Assembly (NCBI GenBank): GCA_035702665.1 | Contig: DASSQD010000035.1 | Coordinates: forward strand, 18,946 to 82,945 | DNA length: 64,000 nucleotides | Reading direction: 5' to 3' | Origin: VBDM01 sp035702665 | GTDB taxonomy: Bacteria; Pseudomonadota; Gammaproteobacteria; Burkholderiales; SG8-39 | In this document: positions 50,547-59,083 of the stretch, in pieces | Position numbering within the stretch: the first letter of the stretch is position 1 | How the letters are laid out: every line of letters begins with the position of its first letter | Translations under genes and position numbers: made by a program | Notes under the pieces: model-generated | What the model saw: only the letters and a program-made list of their open reading frames with translations | Databases searched by the model: none | Told to the model about the DNA's origin: nothing

Positions 50547-51109
50547 AGTTCGATCCCCTTTGCTCTTAGGGCTACAGCCAATGCATGCGCTGCGCGGGAG
50601 CAATGGGTCTTGACGCTGCCTTCCGAGCAGCCCATTACGGCTGCCGTCTCGGCAACGTCCAACTCTTCCCAATAACGCAGCAAGAATGCCTGTCGTTGAC
50701 GCGCCGGCAAGCGCTGGAGTTCTTTCTCAACTATTTCAATCACTTGAAACTGTTCCAGCCGATCCACGGGAGCCGCACCCGCACCCGAGGGGTCGGCGGC
50801 GGCAAGCGTCTCAAGAGGATCGGAATCCTCGTCCTCCCGCCCCGCCGAAAGCGAGGAGAAAAGCGTCACCCATAGCGAGCGAACCTTCTGCCGGCGATAG
50901 AAGTCGCGTATGGTGTTCTGCAGGATTCGTTGAAACAGCATGGGGAACTCCGCTGGCGGCTTCGCTCCATACTTCTCCGCCAGCTTGAGCATGGCGTCCT
51001 GCACGATGTCCAGGGCATTCTCGGAATCCCGTACGGCGAACAGCGCCTGTTTGTATGCGCGCCGCTCCACGCTCGCGAGAAACTCGGCTAGTTCGTTTGC
51101 GGAGGCCAG
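50543..51109 (-). CDS. ECF-type RNA polymerase sigma factor
   Basis: Region 2 (about 25-75, with DSENALDIVQDAMLKLAEKYG, FQRILQNTIRDFYRRQKVR) and region 4 (about 125-180, LPARQRQAFLLRYWEELDVAETAAVMGCSEGSVKTHCSRAAHAL) are clear. An acidic, low-complexity linker (SAGREDEDSDPLETLAAADPSG) separates them. The first ATG/GTG/TTG in frame is the GTG at 51070, but the upstream codons encode the conserved opening ASANELAEFLASVERRAYK, and a CTG at 51109 has AAGGA seven bases before it. I therefore propose the CTG start; the GTG is the conservative choice. It heads the DUF3619-DUF3106-RDD operon. Confidence 0.88.
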   Translation of the reverse strand: MASANELAEFLASVERRAYKQALFAVRDSENALDIVQDAMLKLAEKYGAKPPAEFPMLFQRILQNTIRDFYRRQKVRSLWVTLFSSLSAGREDEDSDPLETLAAADPSGAGAAPVDRLEQFQVIEIVEKELQRLPARQRQAFLLRYWEELDVAETAAVMGCSEGSVKTHCSRAAHALAVALRAKGIEL

Positions 51110-51181
51110 GAAACGATCCTTTTGTCGGCCCGGGTGAACGACCGCGGCTGTCGGATGGTATCAAAAGCACGCTTTCGTCAG

Positions 51182-51209
51182 GGTAGTGATCCTATCGGGG
51201 ACCACTACC
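51182..51209. other. Inverted repeat in the sigma factor-ilvB divergent region
   Basis: GGTAGTG at 51182-51188 and CACTACC at 51203-51209 form a perfect 7-bp inverted repeat, extended inward by a few more pairs. It lies 73 bp upstream of the proposed sigma start and about 80 bp upstream of ilvB. It could be an operator for either gene. TTGACC at 51225 with TAGGCT at 51248 is a weak candidate ilvB promoter just downstream. Confidence 0.4.
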
Positions 51210-51287
51210 TGCGTCCTGGAAAACTTGACCAATCAGGTGTCACCAATTAGGCTCTAAAGTTTTACCGGTTTTTCTCTCGGAAATCGC

Positions 51288-52994
51288 ATGGAATTGACGG
51301 GTGCGGAGATCGTCGTCCGGTCCCTCCAGGCCGAGGGAGTCGAGTACGTTTTCGGCTACCCCGGCGGAGCGGTGCTTTTCATCTACGACGAGCTTTTCAA
51401 GCAGGACAAGGTCAAGCACGTTCTGGTGCGCCACGAGCAGGGCGCAACTCACGCCGCTGACGGCTATTCGCGCTCGAGCAACAAGGTCGGTGTCGCGCTG
51501 GTGACCTCGGGGCCCGGAGTTACCAACGCGGTCACGGGGATCGCCACGGCGTACATGGATTCGATCCCGATGGTGATCATCACGGGCCAAGTGCCGACGC
51601 ACGCGATCGGCCTGGACGCCTTCCAGGAATGCGATACCGTCGGGATCACGCGACCCTGCGTGAAGCACAATTTCCTGGTGAAGGACGTGAGGGATCTCGC
51701 CGTCACGATCAAGAAGGCTTTCTACCTCGCGAAGTCCGGAAGACCCGGGCCGGTACTCGTCGATATCCCCAAGGACGTGACCACGGCGAAGGTCGCCTTC
51801 GAATATCCGGAAACGGTAACGATGCGCTCGTACAACCCGGTGGTGAAGGGACATCCGGGGCAGATCAAGAAGGCCGTGCAGCTGCTGTCCGATGCGAAGC
51901 GCCCGATGGTCTACACCGGGGGCGGCGTGATCCTTTCGGACGCGGCCAAGCAGCTCAGCAAGCTCGTCAGGATGCTCGGGTTTCCGTGCACGAATACCCT
52001 CATGGGTCTCGGAGGGTACCCTGCGACCGACCCGCTGTTCCTGGGAATGCTCGGGATGCACGGCACCTACGAAGCAAACATGGCGATGCAGAACTGCGAC
52101 GTGCTGCTCGCGGTCGGCGCGCGCTTCGACGATCGTGTCATCGGCGATCCGCAGCACTTCGGACAGGTGCAGCGCAAGATCATCCACATCGATATCGACC
52201 CGTCCTCGATCTCGAAACGCGTGAAGGTCGACGTCCCGATCGTCGGCAACGTATCCGACGTGCTCGACGAGCTCATTCGTCAGCTCGAAGGCGCGGGCTA
52301 CAAGCCCGACCAGAAGGCGCTCAGCGCCTGGTGGTCCCAGATCGGCCTGTGGAAATCCAAGGACTGCCTGAAGTACGACAAGAAGAGCAAGATCATCAAG
52401 CCACAGTTCGTGCTCGAGCGGCTCTACGAAGTGACGAAGGGCGAGGCTTTCGTGAGCTCCGACGTCGGCCAGCACCAGATGTGGGCGGCGCAGTTCTACA
52501 AGTTCGACAAACCGCGCCGCTGGATCAACTCGGGCGGGCTGGGGACCATGGGGTTCGGTCTGCCGGCCGCGATGGGCGTGCAATTCGCGAACCCGGGTGC
52601 GACCGTGGCCTGTGTCACGGGCGAGGCGAGCATACAGATGTGCATCCAGGAGCTGTCGACCTGCAAGCAGTACCGACTACCAATCAAGATCATCAACCTC
52701 AACAACAAGTACATGGGGATGGTGCGCCAGTGGCAGCAGTTCTTCCACGGCAACCGCTACTCCGAGTCCTACATGGACGCGCTGCCCGATTTCGTGAAGC
52801 TCGCCGAGAGCTATGGGCACCGGGGCGTGCAGATCGACGAACCCGCCGACGTCGAATCTGCGCTGCGTGACGCGTTCAAGCGGAAGGACGAGTTGGTGTT
52901 CCTCGATTTCATCACCGACCAGACCGAGAATGTCTATCCGATGGTACAGGGCGGTAAGGGTCTGACCGAGATGATTCTCGCCGAGGAACTGTAG
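51288..52994 (+). CDS. ilvB: Acetolactate synthase large subunit
   Basis: 568 residues; ThDP enzyme for the first common step of valine/leucine and isoleucine synthesis. Key motifs: GYPGGAVLFIYDE, the catalytic glutamate in VRHEQGATHAADGYSR, FGRPGPVLVDIPKD-type block (SGRPGPVLVDIPKDVT), and the ThDP region GEASIQMCIQELSTCKQYRLPIKIINLNNKYMGMVRQWQ. The usual GDGSFQM is here GEASIQM, as in many betaproteobacterial enzymes. ilvH follows 117 bp later. Confidence 0.96.
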   Translation: MELTGAEIVVRSLQAEGVEYVFGYPGGAVLFIYDELFKQDKVKHVLVRHEQGATHAADGYSRSSNKVGVALVTSGPGVTNAVTGIATAYMDSIPMVIITGQVPTHAIGLDAFQECDTVGITRPCVKHNFLVKDVRDLAVTIKKAFYLAKSGRPGPVLVDIPKDVTTAKVAFEYPETVTMRSYNPVVKGHPGQIKKAVQLLSDAKRPMVYTGGGVILSDAAKQLSKLVRMLGFPCTNTLMGLGGYPATDPLFLGMLGMHGTYEANMAMQNCDVLLAVGARFDDRVIGDPQHFGQVQRKIIHIDIDPSSISKRVKVDVPIVGNVSDVLDELIRQLEGAGYKPDQKALSAWWSQIGLWKSKDCLKYDKKSKIIKPQFVLERLYEVTKGEAFVSSDVGQHQMWAAQFYKFDKPRRWINSGGLGTMGFGLPAAMGVQFANPGATVACVTGEASIQMCIQELSTCKQYRLPIKIINLNNKYMGMVRQWQQFFHGNRYSESYMDALPDFVKLAESYGHRGVQIDEPADVESALRDAFKRKDELVFLDFITDQTENVYPMVQGGKGLTEMILAEEL

Positions 52995-53111
52995 AAGCAG
53001 GAGTCGTGAGCCCGACGCAGAATCGGGTCTGATCAACGCAAGCTGAAGGGAGCCGGATCCGGCGGCGCCACGAGCGCCGTGGTCGAAGGGTCTGGCCTCA
53101 GCGAGGGAACG

Positions 53112-53603
53112 ATGCGACACATTATTTCTATCATGCTCGAGAACGAGCCGGGCGCACTTTCCAGGGTGGCAGGCCTTTTCTCCGCGCGAGGCTATAACAT
53201 CGAAACGCTTACGGTGGCGCCCACCGAGGAGCCGTCGCTGTCCCGCATGACCATAGTGACCTCCGGGTCCGACGATGTCGTCGAGCAGATCACCAAGCAG
53301 CTGAACAAGCTGATCGACGTCGTCAAGGTCGTGGACCTTTCGGAGGCTGCGCACATCGAACGCGAACTGATGCTGATCAAGGTGCGCGCCACCGGCAAGG
53401 ATCGCGAGGAGATGAAACGCCTCTCCGACATCTTCCGCGGCCGCATCATCGACGTCACCGAGAACACCTACACCATCGAGCTGACCGGAACCGTCGCCAA
53501 GCTCGACGCCTTCATTCAGGCGATCGAGCCGACCTCGATCATGGAAACCGTGAGAACCGGCGCGTCGGGAATCGGTCGCGGCGAGCGAATCCTGAAGGTC
53601 TGA
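53112..53603 (+). CDS. ilvH: Acetolactate synthase small (regulatory) subunit
   Basis: 163 residues from the ATG at 53112. The N-terminal ACT domain (RHIISIMLENEPGALSRVAGLFSARGYNIETLTVAPTEE) binds valine for feedback inhibition; the C-terminal half (AHIERELMLIKVRATGKDREEMKRL) activates IlvB. An in-frame start at 53079 is less likely, since the MRHIIS opening is the family norm. ilvC follows 40 bp on. Confidence 0.96.
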   Translation: MRHIISIMLENEPGALSRVAGLFSARGYNIETLTVAPTEEPSLSRMTIVTSGSDDVVEQITKQLNKLIDVVKVVDLSEAAHIERELMLIKVRATGKDREEMKRLSDIFRGRIIDVTENTYTIELTGTVAKLDAFIQAIEPTSIMETVRTGASGIGRGERILKV

Positions 53604-53643
53604 GCCTCTCAGGACAGGCAGAATTCAGAACCAGAGGAAACAC

Positions 53644-54660
53644 ATGAAAGTCTATTACGACAAGGATGCAGACCTCTCGCTCGTCAAAGGCAAGAAGGTG
53701 ACGATCGTGGGCTACGGCTCGCAGGGGCACGCCCACGCGCTCAATCTCAACGACTCCGGTGTCAAGGTCACGGTCGGCCTGCGCAAGGGCGGCGCGTCCT
53801 GGGACAAGGTCAAGAAGGCCGGGCTGAACGTCAAGGAGGTCGCCGAGGCCGTCAAGGGCGCCGATTTCGTCATGATGCTGATGCCCGACGAGCACATTGC
53901 GGCTGTCTACGCGAGCGATGTGGAGCCGAACATCCGCAAAGGGGCGACGCTGGGGTTCGCTCATGGGTTCAACATCCACTACGGTCAGGTGAAGCCGCGG
54001 GAGGATCTCGACGTCGTCATGATCGCGCCCAAGGCTCCGGGGCACACCGTGCGATCGACCTACGCCCAGGGCGGTGGCACGCCGATGCTGATCGCGGTGC
54101 ACCGCGATCAGAGCAAGAAAGCGCGCGACTTGGCGCTGTCGTACGCGGCGGCGATCGGGGGGGCGCGCGCCGGCGTAATCGAGACCACGTTCAAGGAAGA
54201 GACGGAAACCGATCTCTTCGGCGAGCAGACGGTCCTCTGCGGCGGCTGCGTCGAGCTGGTCAAGGCGGGCTACGAGGTGCTGACCGAGGCGGGCTACGCG
54301 CCCGAGATGGCGTATTTCGAGTGCCTCCACGAGCTGAAGCTGATCGTCGATCTGATGTACGAGGGTGGCATAGGGACGATGAACTATTCGATCTCGAACA
54401 ACGCCGAGTACGGCGAGTACGTGAGCGGACCGAAAGTCATCACGATGGAGACGAAGAACGCCATGCGCGCTATCCTCGCGCGCATCCAGTCCGGTGAGTA
54501 CGCGAAGGAATTCATCCTCGAGAACCGGGCAGGGGCGCCGACCCTGTTGTCGCGTCGTCGCATGACCGCCGAGCACCCGATCGAAGTCGTCGGAGAGAAG
54601 CTCAGGGCCATGATGCCCTGGATCAAGAAGAACAAGCTCGTCGACACCAGCAGGAACTAG
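53644..54660 (+). CDS. ilvC: Ketol-acid reductoisomerase (NADP+), class I
   Basis: 338 residues, class I length. The Rossmann motif GYGSQGHAHALNLNDSG is followed by VGLRKG, with the arginine/serine pattern of NADPH users. The knotted C-terminal domain has ETDLFGEQTVLCGG (metal aspartate and glutamate) and FECLHELKLIVDLMYEGG. It converts acetolactate or acetohydroxybutyrate to the dihydroxy acids. Good AGAGGAAA ribosome site. psd follows 11 bp later. Confidence 0.97.
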   Translation: MKVYYDKDADLSLVKGKKVTIVGYGSQGHAHALNLNDSGVKVTVGLRKGGASWDKVKKAGLNVKEVAEAVKGADFVMMLMPDEHIAAVYASDVEPNIRKGATLGFAHGFNIHYGQVKPREDLDVVMIAPKAPGHTVRSTYAQGGGTPMLIAVHRDQSKKARDLALSYAAAIGGARAGVIETTFKEETETDLFGEQTVLCGGCVELVKAGYEVLTEAGYAPEMAYFECLHELKLIVDLMYEGGIGTMNYSISNNAEYGEYVSGPKVITMETKNAMRAILARIQSGEYAKEFILENRAGAPTLLSRRRMTAEHPIEVVGEKLRAMMPWIKKNKLVDTSRN

Positions 54661-54671
54661 CCTCTGCTCGG

Positions 54672-55325
54672 ATGAGCGCTCGCTACCCCCACCCCATCAT
54701 CGCCCGGGAAGGGTGGCCCTTTCTCGCGGCAGCAATCGCGGCCGCGGCTGTCGCGAGCTGGTTCGCCGGCTGGTGGTCTGTGCCGCTCTGGCTCGCCGCC
54801 CTGTTCGTGCTGCAGTTCTTCCGCGACCCGGCGCGGGAAGTTCCGGGTGATGCGCGCACCGTGCTATCGCCCGCGGACGGCCGCATCGTCGCAGTCGAAT
54901 CGGCGCGCGACCCCTACCTCGAGCGCGATTCGCTCAAGATCAGCGTGTTCATGAACGTCTTCAACGTCCATTCCAATCGCGCGCCAGTGGACTGTCGCGT
55001 GCAGAAGCGCTGGTACAACCCTGGAAAGTTCCTCAACGCCGCACTCGACAAGGCGTCCGTCGAGAACGAACGCAACGCCCTGTGGCTGAAGACCGGAGGC
55101 GGCGCGGATGTTACCTGCGTGCAGGTCGCCGGCCTGATCGCCCGGCGCATCCTCTGCTACGTGGGCGAGGGAGACGGTCTTGCGAGGGGACAAAGGTTCG
55201 GGTTCATCCGCTTCGGCTCCCGGGTCGATGTCTACCTCCCCAAGGACGCCCATCCAATCGCCGCGCTCGGTGACAAGGTGTACGCGAGCAGTACGGTGAT
55301 AGCCACGCTCGCCGATCATGTTTGA
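54672..55325 (+). CDS. psd: Phosphatidylserine decarboxylase proenzyme (short, PSD-A type)
   Basis: 217 residues. One or two N-terminal membrane helices precede the catalytic part (VLSPADGRIVAVE, FMNVFNVHSNRAPVDCRV). Self-cleavage between G182 and S183 in RFGSRVDVYLP would create the pyruvoyl group. It makes phosphatidylethanolamine from phosphatidylserine. pssA, the preceding step in the pathway, overlaps its end by eight bases. Confidence 0.95.
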   Translation: MSARYPHPIIAREGWPFLAAAIAAAAVASWFAGWWSVPLWLAALFVLQFFRDPAREVPGDARTVLSPADGRIVAVESARDPYLERDSLKISVFMNVFNVHSNRAPVDCRVQKRWYNPGKFLNAALDKASVENERNALWLKTGGGADVTCVQVAGLIARRILCYVGEGDGLARGQRFGFIRFGSRVDVYLPKDAHPIAALGDKVYASSTVIATLADHV

Positions 55326-56091
55326 GCCACCGTTTCGCAAGCCGCTTCTGAATAGCGAGATCCGGCGGCGGGGAATCTACCTGCTGCCAAATCTCTTCAC
55401 GACCGCGGCGCTGTTCACCGGGTTCTACGCCATCGTGATGGCGATGAACCAGCGCTTCGTCGATTCGGCCATCGCGATCTTCGTCGCCATGTTTCTCGAT
55501 TGGAGCGACGGGCGCGTGGCCCGGCTGACGCATACGCAGAGTGAGTTCGGCGCGGAGTACGACTCGCTGTCGGACATGGTGTGCTTCGGCGCGGCGCCGG
55601 CCCTTGTCATCTATGAGTGGGCCCTCAAGGACCTGGGGCGCTTCGGCTGGATTGCGGCGTTCGTCTATGTCGCCGGCGCGGCGCTGCGACTCGCGCGCTT
55701 CAACACCAACATCGACGTCGTCGACAAGCGCTTCTTCCAGGGGCTGCCCAGCCCCGCCGCTGCGGCCCTCGTCGCCGGGTTCCTGTGGCTGGCGAGCGAT
55801 AACAAGATTCCCGTCGACGATTACGGCCTGCCGTGGGTCGCGGCGTTCCTGACCCTGTACGCCGGGTTGACGATGGTGAGCAGCGTTCCCTTCTACAGCT
55901 TCAAGGTCATCAACCTGCGGCGCTCGGTACCGTTCGCCGTGATTCTCCTCATCGTCCTCGGCTTCGTCCTGATCTCCACCGATCCCCCGATCGTCCTGTT
56001 CCTGCTGTTCGTTGCGTACGGGCTGTCGGGGTACGTCTACTGGCTTTGGAGAAAGCGCCGGCCGCCCAAACCACCTGCCCAGTTGCAGTGA
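55318..56091 (+). CDS. pssA: CDP-diacylglycerol--serine O-phosphatidyltransferase
   Basis: 257 residues with about eight membrane helices. The CDP-alcohol phosphotransferase motif D-G-x2-A-R-x8-G-x3-D-x3-D is present as DGRVARLTHTQSEFGAEYDSLSD. The N-terminal RRRGIYLLPNLFTTAALFTGFYAI is typical of the PssA subclass II. It supplies phosphatidylserine to Psd. The two genes overlap by eight bases. Confidence 0.96.
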   Translation: MFEPPFRKPLLNSEIRRRGIYLLPNLFTTAALFTGFYAIVMAMNQRFVDSAIAIFVAMFLDWSDGRVARLTHTQSEFGAEYDSLSDMVCFGAAPALVIYEWALKDLGRFGWIAAFVYVAGAALRLARFNTNIDVVDKRFFQGLPSPAAAALVAGFLWLASDNKIPVDDYGLPWVAAFLTLYAGLTMVSSVPFYSFKVINLRRSVPFAVILLIVLGFVLISTDPPIVLFLLFVAYGLSGYVYWLWRKRRPPKPPAQLQ

Positions 56092-56117
56092 CGCTGGAAA
56101 CCCGCTATATTCCGCGC

Positions 56118-56198
56118 GTGCATTCCACCCGCACGTCGTTGAAGCTTCACTTCGGCAGCCTGCTTCTCGCCGGTCTGCTGCTGCGCCTCGCGCGCTAA
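56118..56198 (+). CDS. Leucine-rich leader peptide upstream of leuA (candidate leuL)
   Basis: A 26-codon frame from GTG to TAA encodes VHSTRTSLKLHFGSLLLA followed by GLLLRLAR. Nine of 26 residues are leucine, including two runs of three. It ends 100 bases before leuA. Leader peptides rich in the regulating amino acid control transcription attenuation of biosynthetic operons (leuL in enteric bacteria). There is no strong Shine-Dalgarno, so translation is unproven. Confidence 0.55.
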   Translation: MHSTRTSLKLHFGSLLLAGLLLRLAR

Positions 56199-56230
56199 AT
56201 ACTCCACTCCCAATTCAGCAGTACCCGGTT

Positions 56231-56252
56231 CGCGGCACCAGCAGGTGCGGCG
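56231..56252 (+). other. Stem-loop between leader peptide and leuA
   Basis: CGC-G-GCACC pairs with GGTGC-G-GCG around an AGCA loop (8 bp with one G-G mismatch). The sequence after it contains only short T runs (TCCTTTC). It could act as the terminator of an attenuator governed by the leucine-rich leader, but competing antiterminator arms are not clear by eye. Confidence 0.35.
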
Positions 56253-56298
56253 AAGTCCTTTCAAGCCTCATTGCTTGCATTGAACACGGAGCCTCACC

Positions 56299-57834
56299 AT
56301 GAAGGAACACTTGATCATATTCGACACGACCATGCGCGACGGCGAGCAGAGTCCCGGCGCATCGATGACGAAGGAAGAGAAGCTGCGCATCGCCCGCCAC
56401 CTCGAGCGAATGCGTGTGGACGTGATCGAGGCCGGTTTTGCGGCGTCCAGCCCGGGGGATTTCGAGGCGGTCCGCGCAGTCGCCGGCATCGTCAAGGACA
56501 GCACCGTTTGTTCCCTGGCGCGCGCGAACGACCGCGACATCAAGCGCGCCGCGGAAGCGATCGAGCCGGCGAAACAGGGGCGCATTCATACCTTCATAGC
56601 GACTTCGCCGATCCACATGGAAAAGAAGCTACGCATGACACCGGACCAGGTGTTCACCGAGGCGGTGAACGCCGTGCGCTTCGCGCGCAAGTTCACCGAC
56701 GACATCGAGTTCTCCCCGGAGGACGCGGGGCGCTCGGACTTCGATTTCCTGTGCCGCGTCCTCGAGGCGGTGATACGTGAAGGCGCGAAGACCGTCAACA
56801 TCCCCGACACGGTGGGGTACACGATGCCCGAGCAGTTCGGTTCCCTCATCCGGCGCCTGCGCGAGCGCGTGCCGAACGCCGACAAGGCGGTCTGGTCGGT
56901 GCACTGCCACAACGATCTCGGGCTGGCGGTGGCGAATTCCCTTGCGGCGGTGATGAATGGAGCGCGCCAAGTCGAGTGCACGGTGAACGGCCTGGGCGAG
57001 CGTGCCGGCAACGCGTCGTTGGAGGAGATCGTCATGGCTGTGCGCACGCGCCAGGATGTGTTCCCTTGCGACACGCGCCTCGACAGCACCCAGATCGTGC
57101 CGGCGAGCCGGCTCGTTTCCGGCATCACCGGCTTCCCGGTGCAGCCCAACAAAGCGATCGTCGGCGCCAACGCCTTCGCTCACGAAGCCGGAATCCATCA
57201 GGACGGCGTCCTCAAGAGCCGCGAGACCTACGAGATCATGCGCGCGCAGGACGTGGGCTGGGCGGCGAACAAGCTGGTGCTCGGCAAGCACTCCGGCCGC
57301 AACGCCTTCAAGCAGCGCTTGAAAGAGCTGGGCATCGACCTCGAGTCCGACGACGCGTACAACAAGGCCTTCCAGCGGTTCAAGGAGCTCGCCGACAAGA
57401 AGCACGAGATTTTCGACGAAGACCTGCAGGCGCTTGTGTCCGACGAGGCCGACGCCATGGCGGCAGAGCGCTGGAAGCTCGTGTCCCTCCAGCAGGAGAG
57501 CGGCACCAGCAAGCGCCCTCGCGCGAACATCGTGCTGGCGGAGGCGGGGGCAGAGCGCCCGGCCGCATCCGATGGCGACGGGCCGGTGGACGCGACCTTC
57601 AAGGCGATCGAGAGCCTGGCGGCGAGCGGCGCGGAACTCCAGCTCTATTCGGTCAACGCGGTCACGCAAGGGACCGAGTCACAGGGCGAGGTGACAGTGC
57701 GGCTCGCGAAAGGCGGGAGGGTCGTCAACGGCGTCGGATCCGACACGGACATCGTGGTGGCGTCCGCGAAAGCCTACGTAAATGCCCTGAACAGGCTGCA
57801 GGACAAGATGCTGCGGATCAATCCGCAGCGCTGA
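56299..57834 (+). CDS. leuA: 2-isopropylmalate synthase
   Basis: 511 residues, LeuA type 1. The N-terminal TIM barrel starts IIFDTTMRDGEQSPGASM, with metal ligands in D-T-T-x-R-D-G-E-Q and the later HCHNDLGLAVAN; GLGERAGNASLEEIVM completes the signature. The C-terminal regulatory domain (about 385-511, ASGAELQLYSVNAVTQGTESQGEVTVRLAKGG) binds leucine for feedback control. It commits 2-ketoisovalerate, made by the ilv enzymes upstream, to leucine. A leucine-rich leader frame precedes it. Confidence 0.97.
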   Translation: MKEHLIIFDTTMRDGEQSPGASMTKEEKLRIARHLERMRVDVIEAGFAASSPGDFEAVRAVAGIVKDSTVCSLARANDRDIKRAAEAIEPAKQGRIHTFIATSPIHMEKKLRMTPDQVFTEAVNAVRFARKFTDDIEFSPEDAGRSDFDFLCRVLEAVIREGAKTVNIPDTVGYTMPEQFGSLIRRLRERVPNADKAVWSVHCHNDLGLAVANSLAAVMNGARQVECTVNGLGERAGNASLEEIVMAVRTRQDVFPCDTRLDSTQIVPASRLVSGITGFPVQPNKAIVGANAFAHEAGIHQDGVLKSRETYEIMRAQDVGWAANKLVLGKHSGRNAFKQRLKELGIDLESDDAYNKAFQRFKELADKKHEIFDEDLQALVSDEADAMAAERWKLVSLQQESGTSKRPRANIVLAEAGAERPAASDGDGPVDATFKAIESLAASGAELQLYSVNAVTQGTESQGEVTVRLAKGGRVVNGVGSDTDIVVASAKAYVNALNRLQDKMLRINPQR

Positions 57835-57871
57835 GTCCTATCGGCAGGTGCGTTCTCGTAGAATGCGCTTG

Positions 57872-59083
57872 ATGAGCTCGAAGCTGCGACAGCTCGGCCG
57901 GTTCCTTGCGCACGTGTTCCGGCGCTTTGATCAGGACCGTTGTCTGCAGATTGCCTCCAGCCTCACCTTCACGACCCTGCTGGCGCTGGTGCCGCTCATG
58001 ACCATCATGCTTACGCTGATGTCCGCGTTCCCGGTCTTTTCCGGGCTCGCCGAGCACATCCACGCCTTTCTCCTCGCGAACATGCTCCCGGAGAAGGCGG
58101 GGGACGTCGTCAGCGGGTACATCGAGCAGTTCACGGGGCGGGCTGGCCGCCTTACCGCGCTGGGCACCGGCTTTCTCGCCGTGACGGCCTTCATGATGAT
58201 GTTTACCATGGAGCGAGCGTTCAACTCCATCTGGCGGGTATCGCGCCCGCGGCCCGTGGCACAGCGCATTCTCGTCTACTGGGCGGCGCTCACGCTCAGC
58301 CCGGTCCTGATCGGCGCGAGCCTTTCGATCACCTCGTACCTGGTGGGCGCATCGCTGGGAATCACCCGGCAGACGCCGATCGCGGGGTCGGCGATCCTCT
58401 GGCTCGTCCCCTTCGGGCTGACATGGGCCGCGTTCACGCTGCTTTACTTCGTGGTGCCGAATCGCGCGGTCAAGCCGCGCCACGCCCTGATCGGAGGCCT
58501 CGTTGCTGCCTTTGTCTTCGAGCTGATGAAGCGCAGCTTTGCCGTCTTCGTCGCGCAGATCCCCTCCTATACACTGGTCTACGGTGCGTTTGCAGTGATC
58601 CCGATTTTCCTGCTGTGGATCTACTTCTCCTGGGTCGTGATCGTTATCGGCGCGCTCATTGCGGCGCTCGCGCCGGATTTCGCAGTCTTGGGCGAGACGC
58701 TTGGACGCACCCCGGGCGTCGGGTTCGGCGACGCGTTGGCGACTTTGCTGGTCTTGGCTCGCGCACAGCAAGGCCCAGGGCTCCTCGGATTGAGGGCAAT
58801 CGCCTCGGGCGCATTGCTTACGGTGGATCAGGCCGAGCTGCTGCTAGAGCGCATGGCAGCACGGGGCTGGGTCGCGAGGTCGAGCGGCGAGAGATACGCG
58901 ATGGTGTGCGACAAGGAGCGCCTCCTCGTGGCCGAGGTCTACCGCGAGTTCGTTCCGGACGGCAAAGGATACGGAAAAGTGCGCAGCGAGACATTGGACC
59001 GCTTGATGAAGCAGTTCTCGGCGCACGCGGACGAGGCCCTGAATCTGCCGCTCGGGCGGCTCCTCGAAGGAGAGACCGTTTGA
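57872..59083 (+). CDS. YihY/UPF0761-family inner membrane protein (BrkB-like)
   Basis: About 403 residues from the ATG at 57872; in-frame starts at 57848 (GTG) and 57863 (ATG) add only a few residues and cannot be excluded. Six or so membrane helices lie in the first 290 residues, with the family-typical QIASSLTFTTLLALVPLMTIML and FTMERAFNSIWRV. The family was once mis-called ribonuclease BN; its true function is unknown. The C-terminal 120 residues are soluble and look like a winged helix (TVDQAELLLERMAARGWVARSSGERYAMV), as in the longer subclass. Its stop overlaps the pyrF start (TTGA). Confidence 0.88.
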   Translation: MSSKLRQLGRFLAHVFRRFDQDRCLQIASSLTFTTLLALVPLMTIMLTLMSAFPVFSGLAEHIHAFLLANMLPEKAGDVVSGYIEQFTGRAGRLTALGTGFLAVTAFMMMFTMERAFNSIWRVSRPRPVAQRILVYWAALTLSPVLIGASLSITSYLVGASLGITRQTPIAGSAILWLVPFGLTWAAFTLLYFVVPNRAVKPRHALIGGLVAAFVFELMKRSFAVFVAQIPSYTLVYGAFAVIPIFLLWIYFSWVVIVIGALIAALAPDFAVLGETLGRTPGVGFGDALATLLVLARAQQGPGLLGLRAIASGALLTVDQAELLLERMAARGWVARSSGERYAMVCDKERLLVAEVYREFVPDGKGYGKVRSETLDRLMKQFSAHADEALNLPLGRLLEGETV

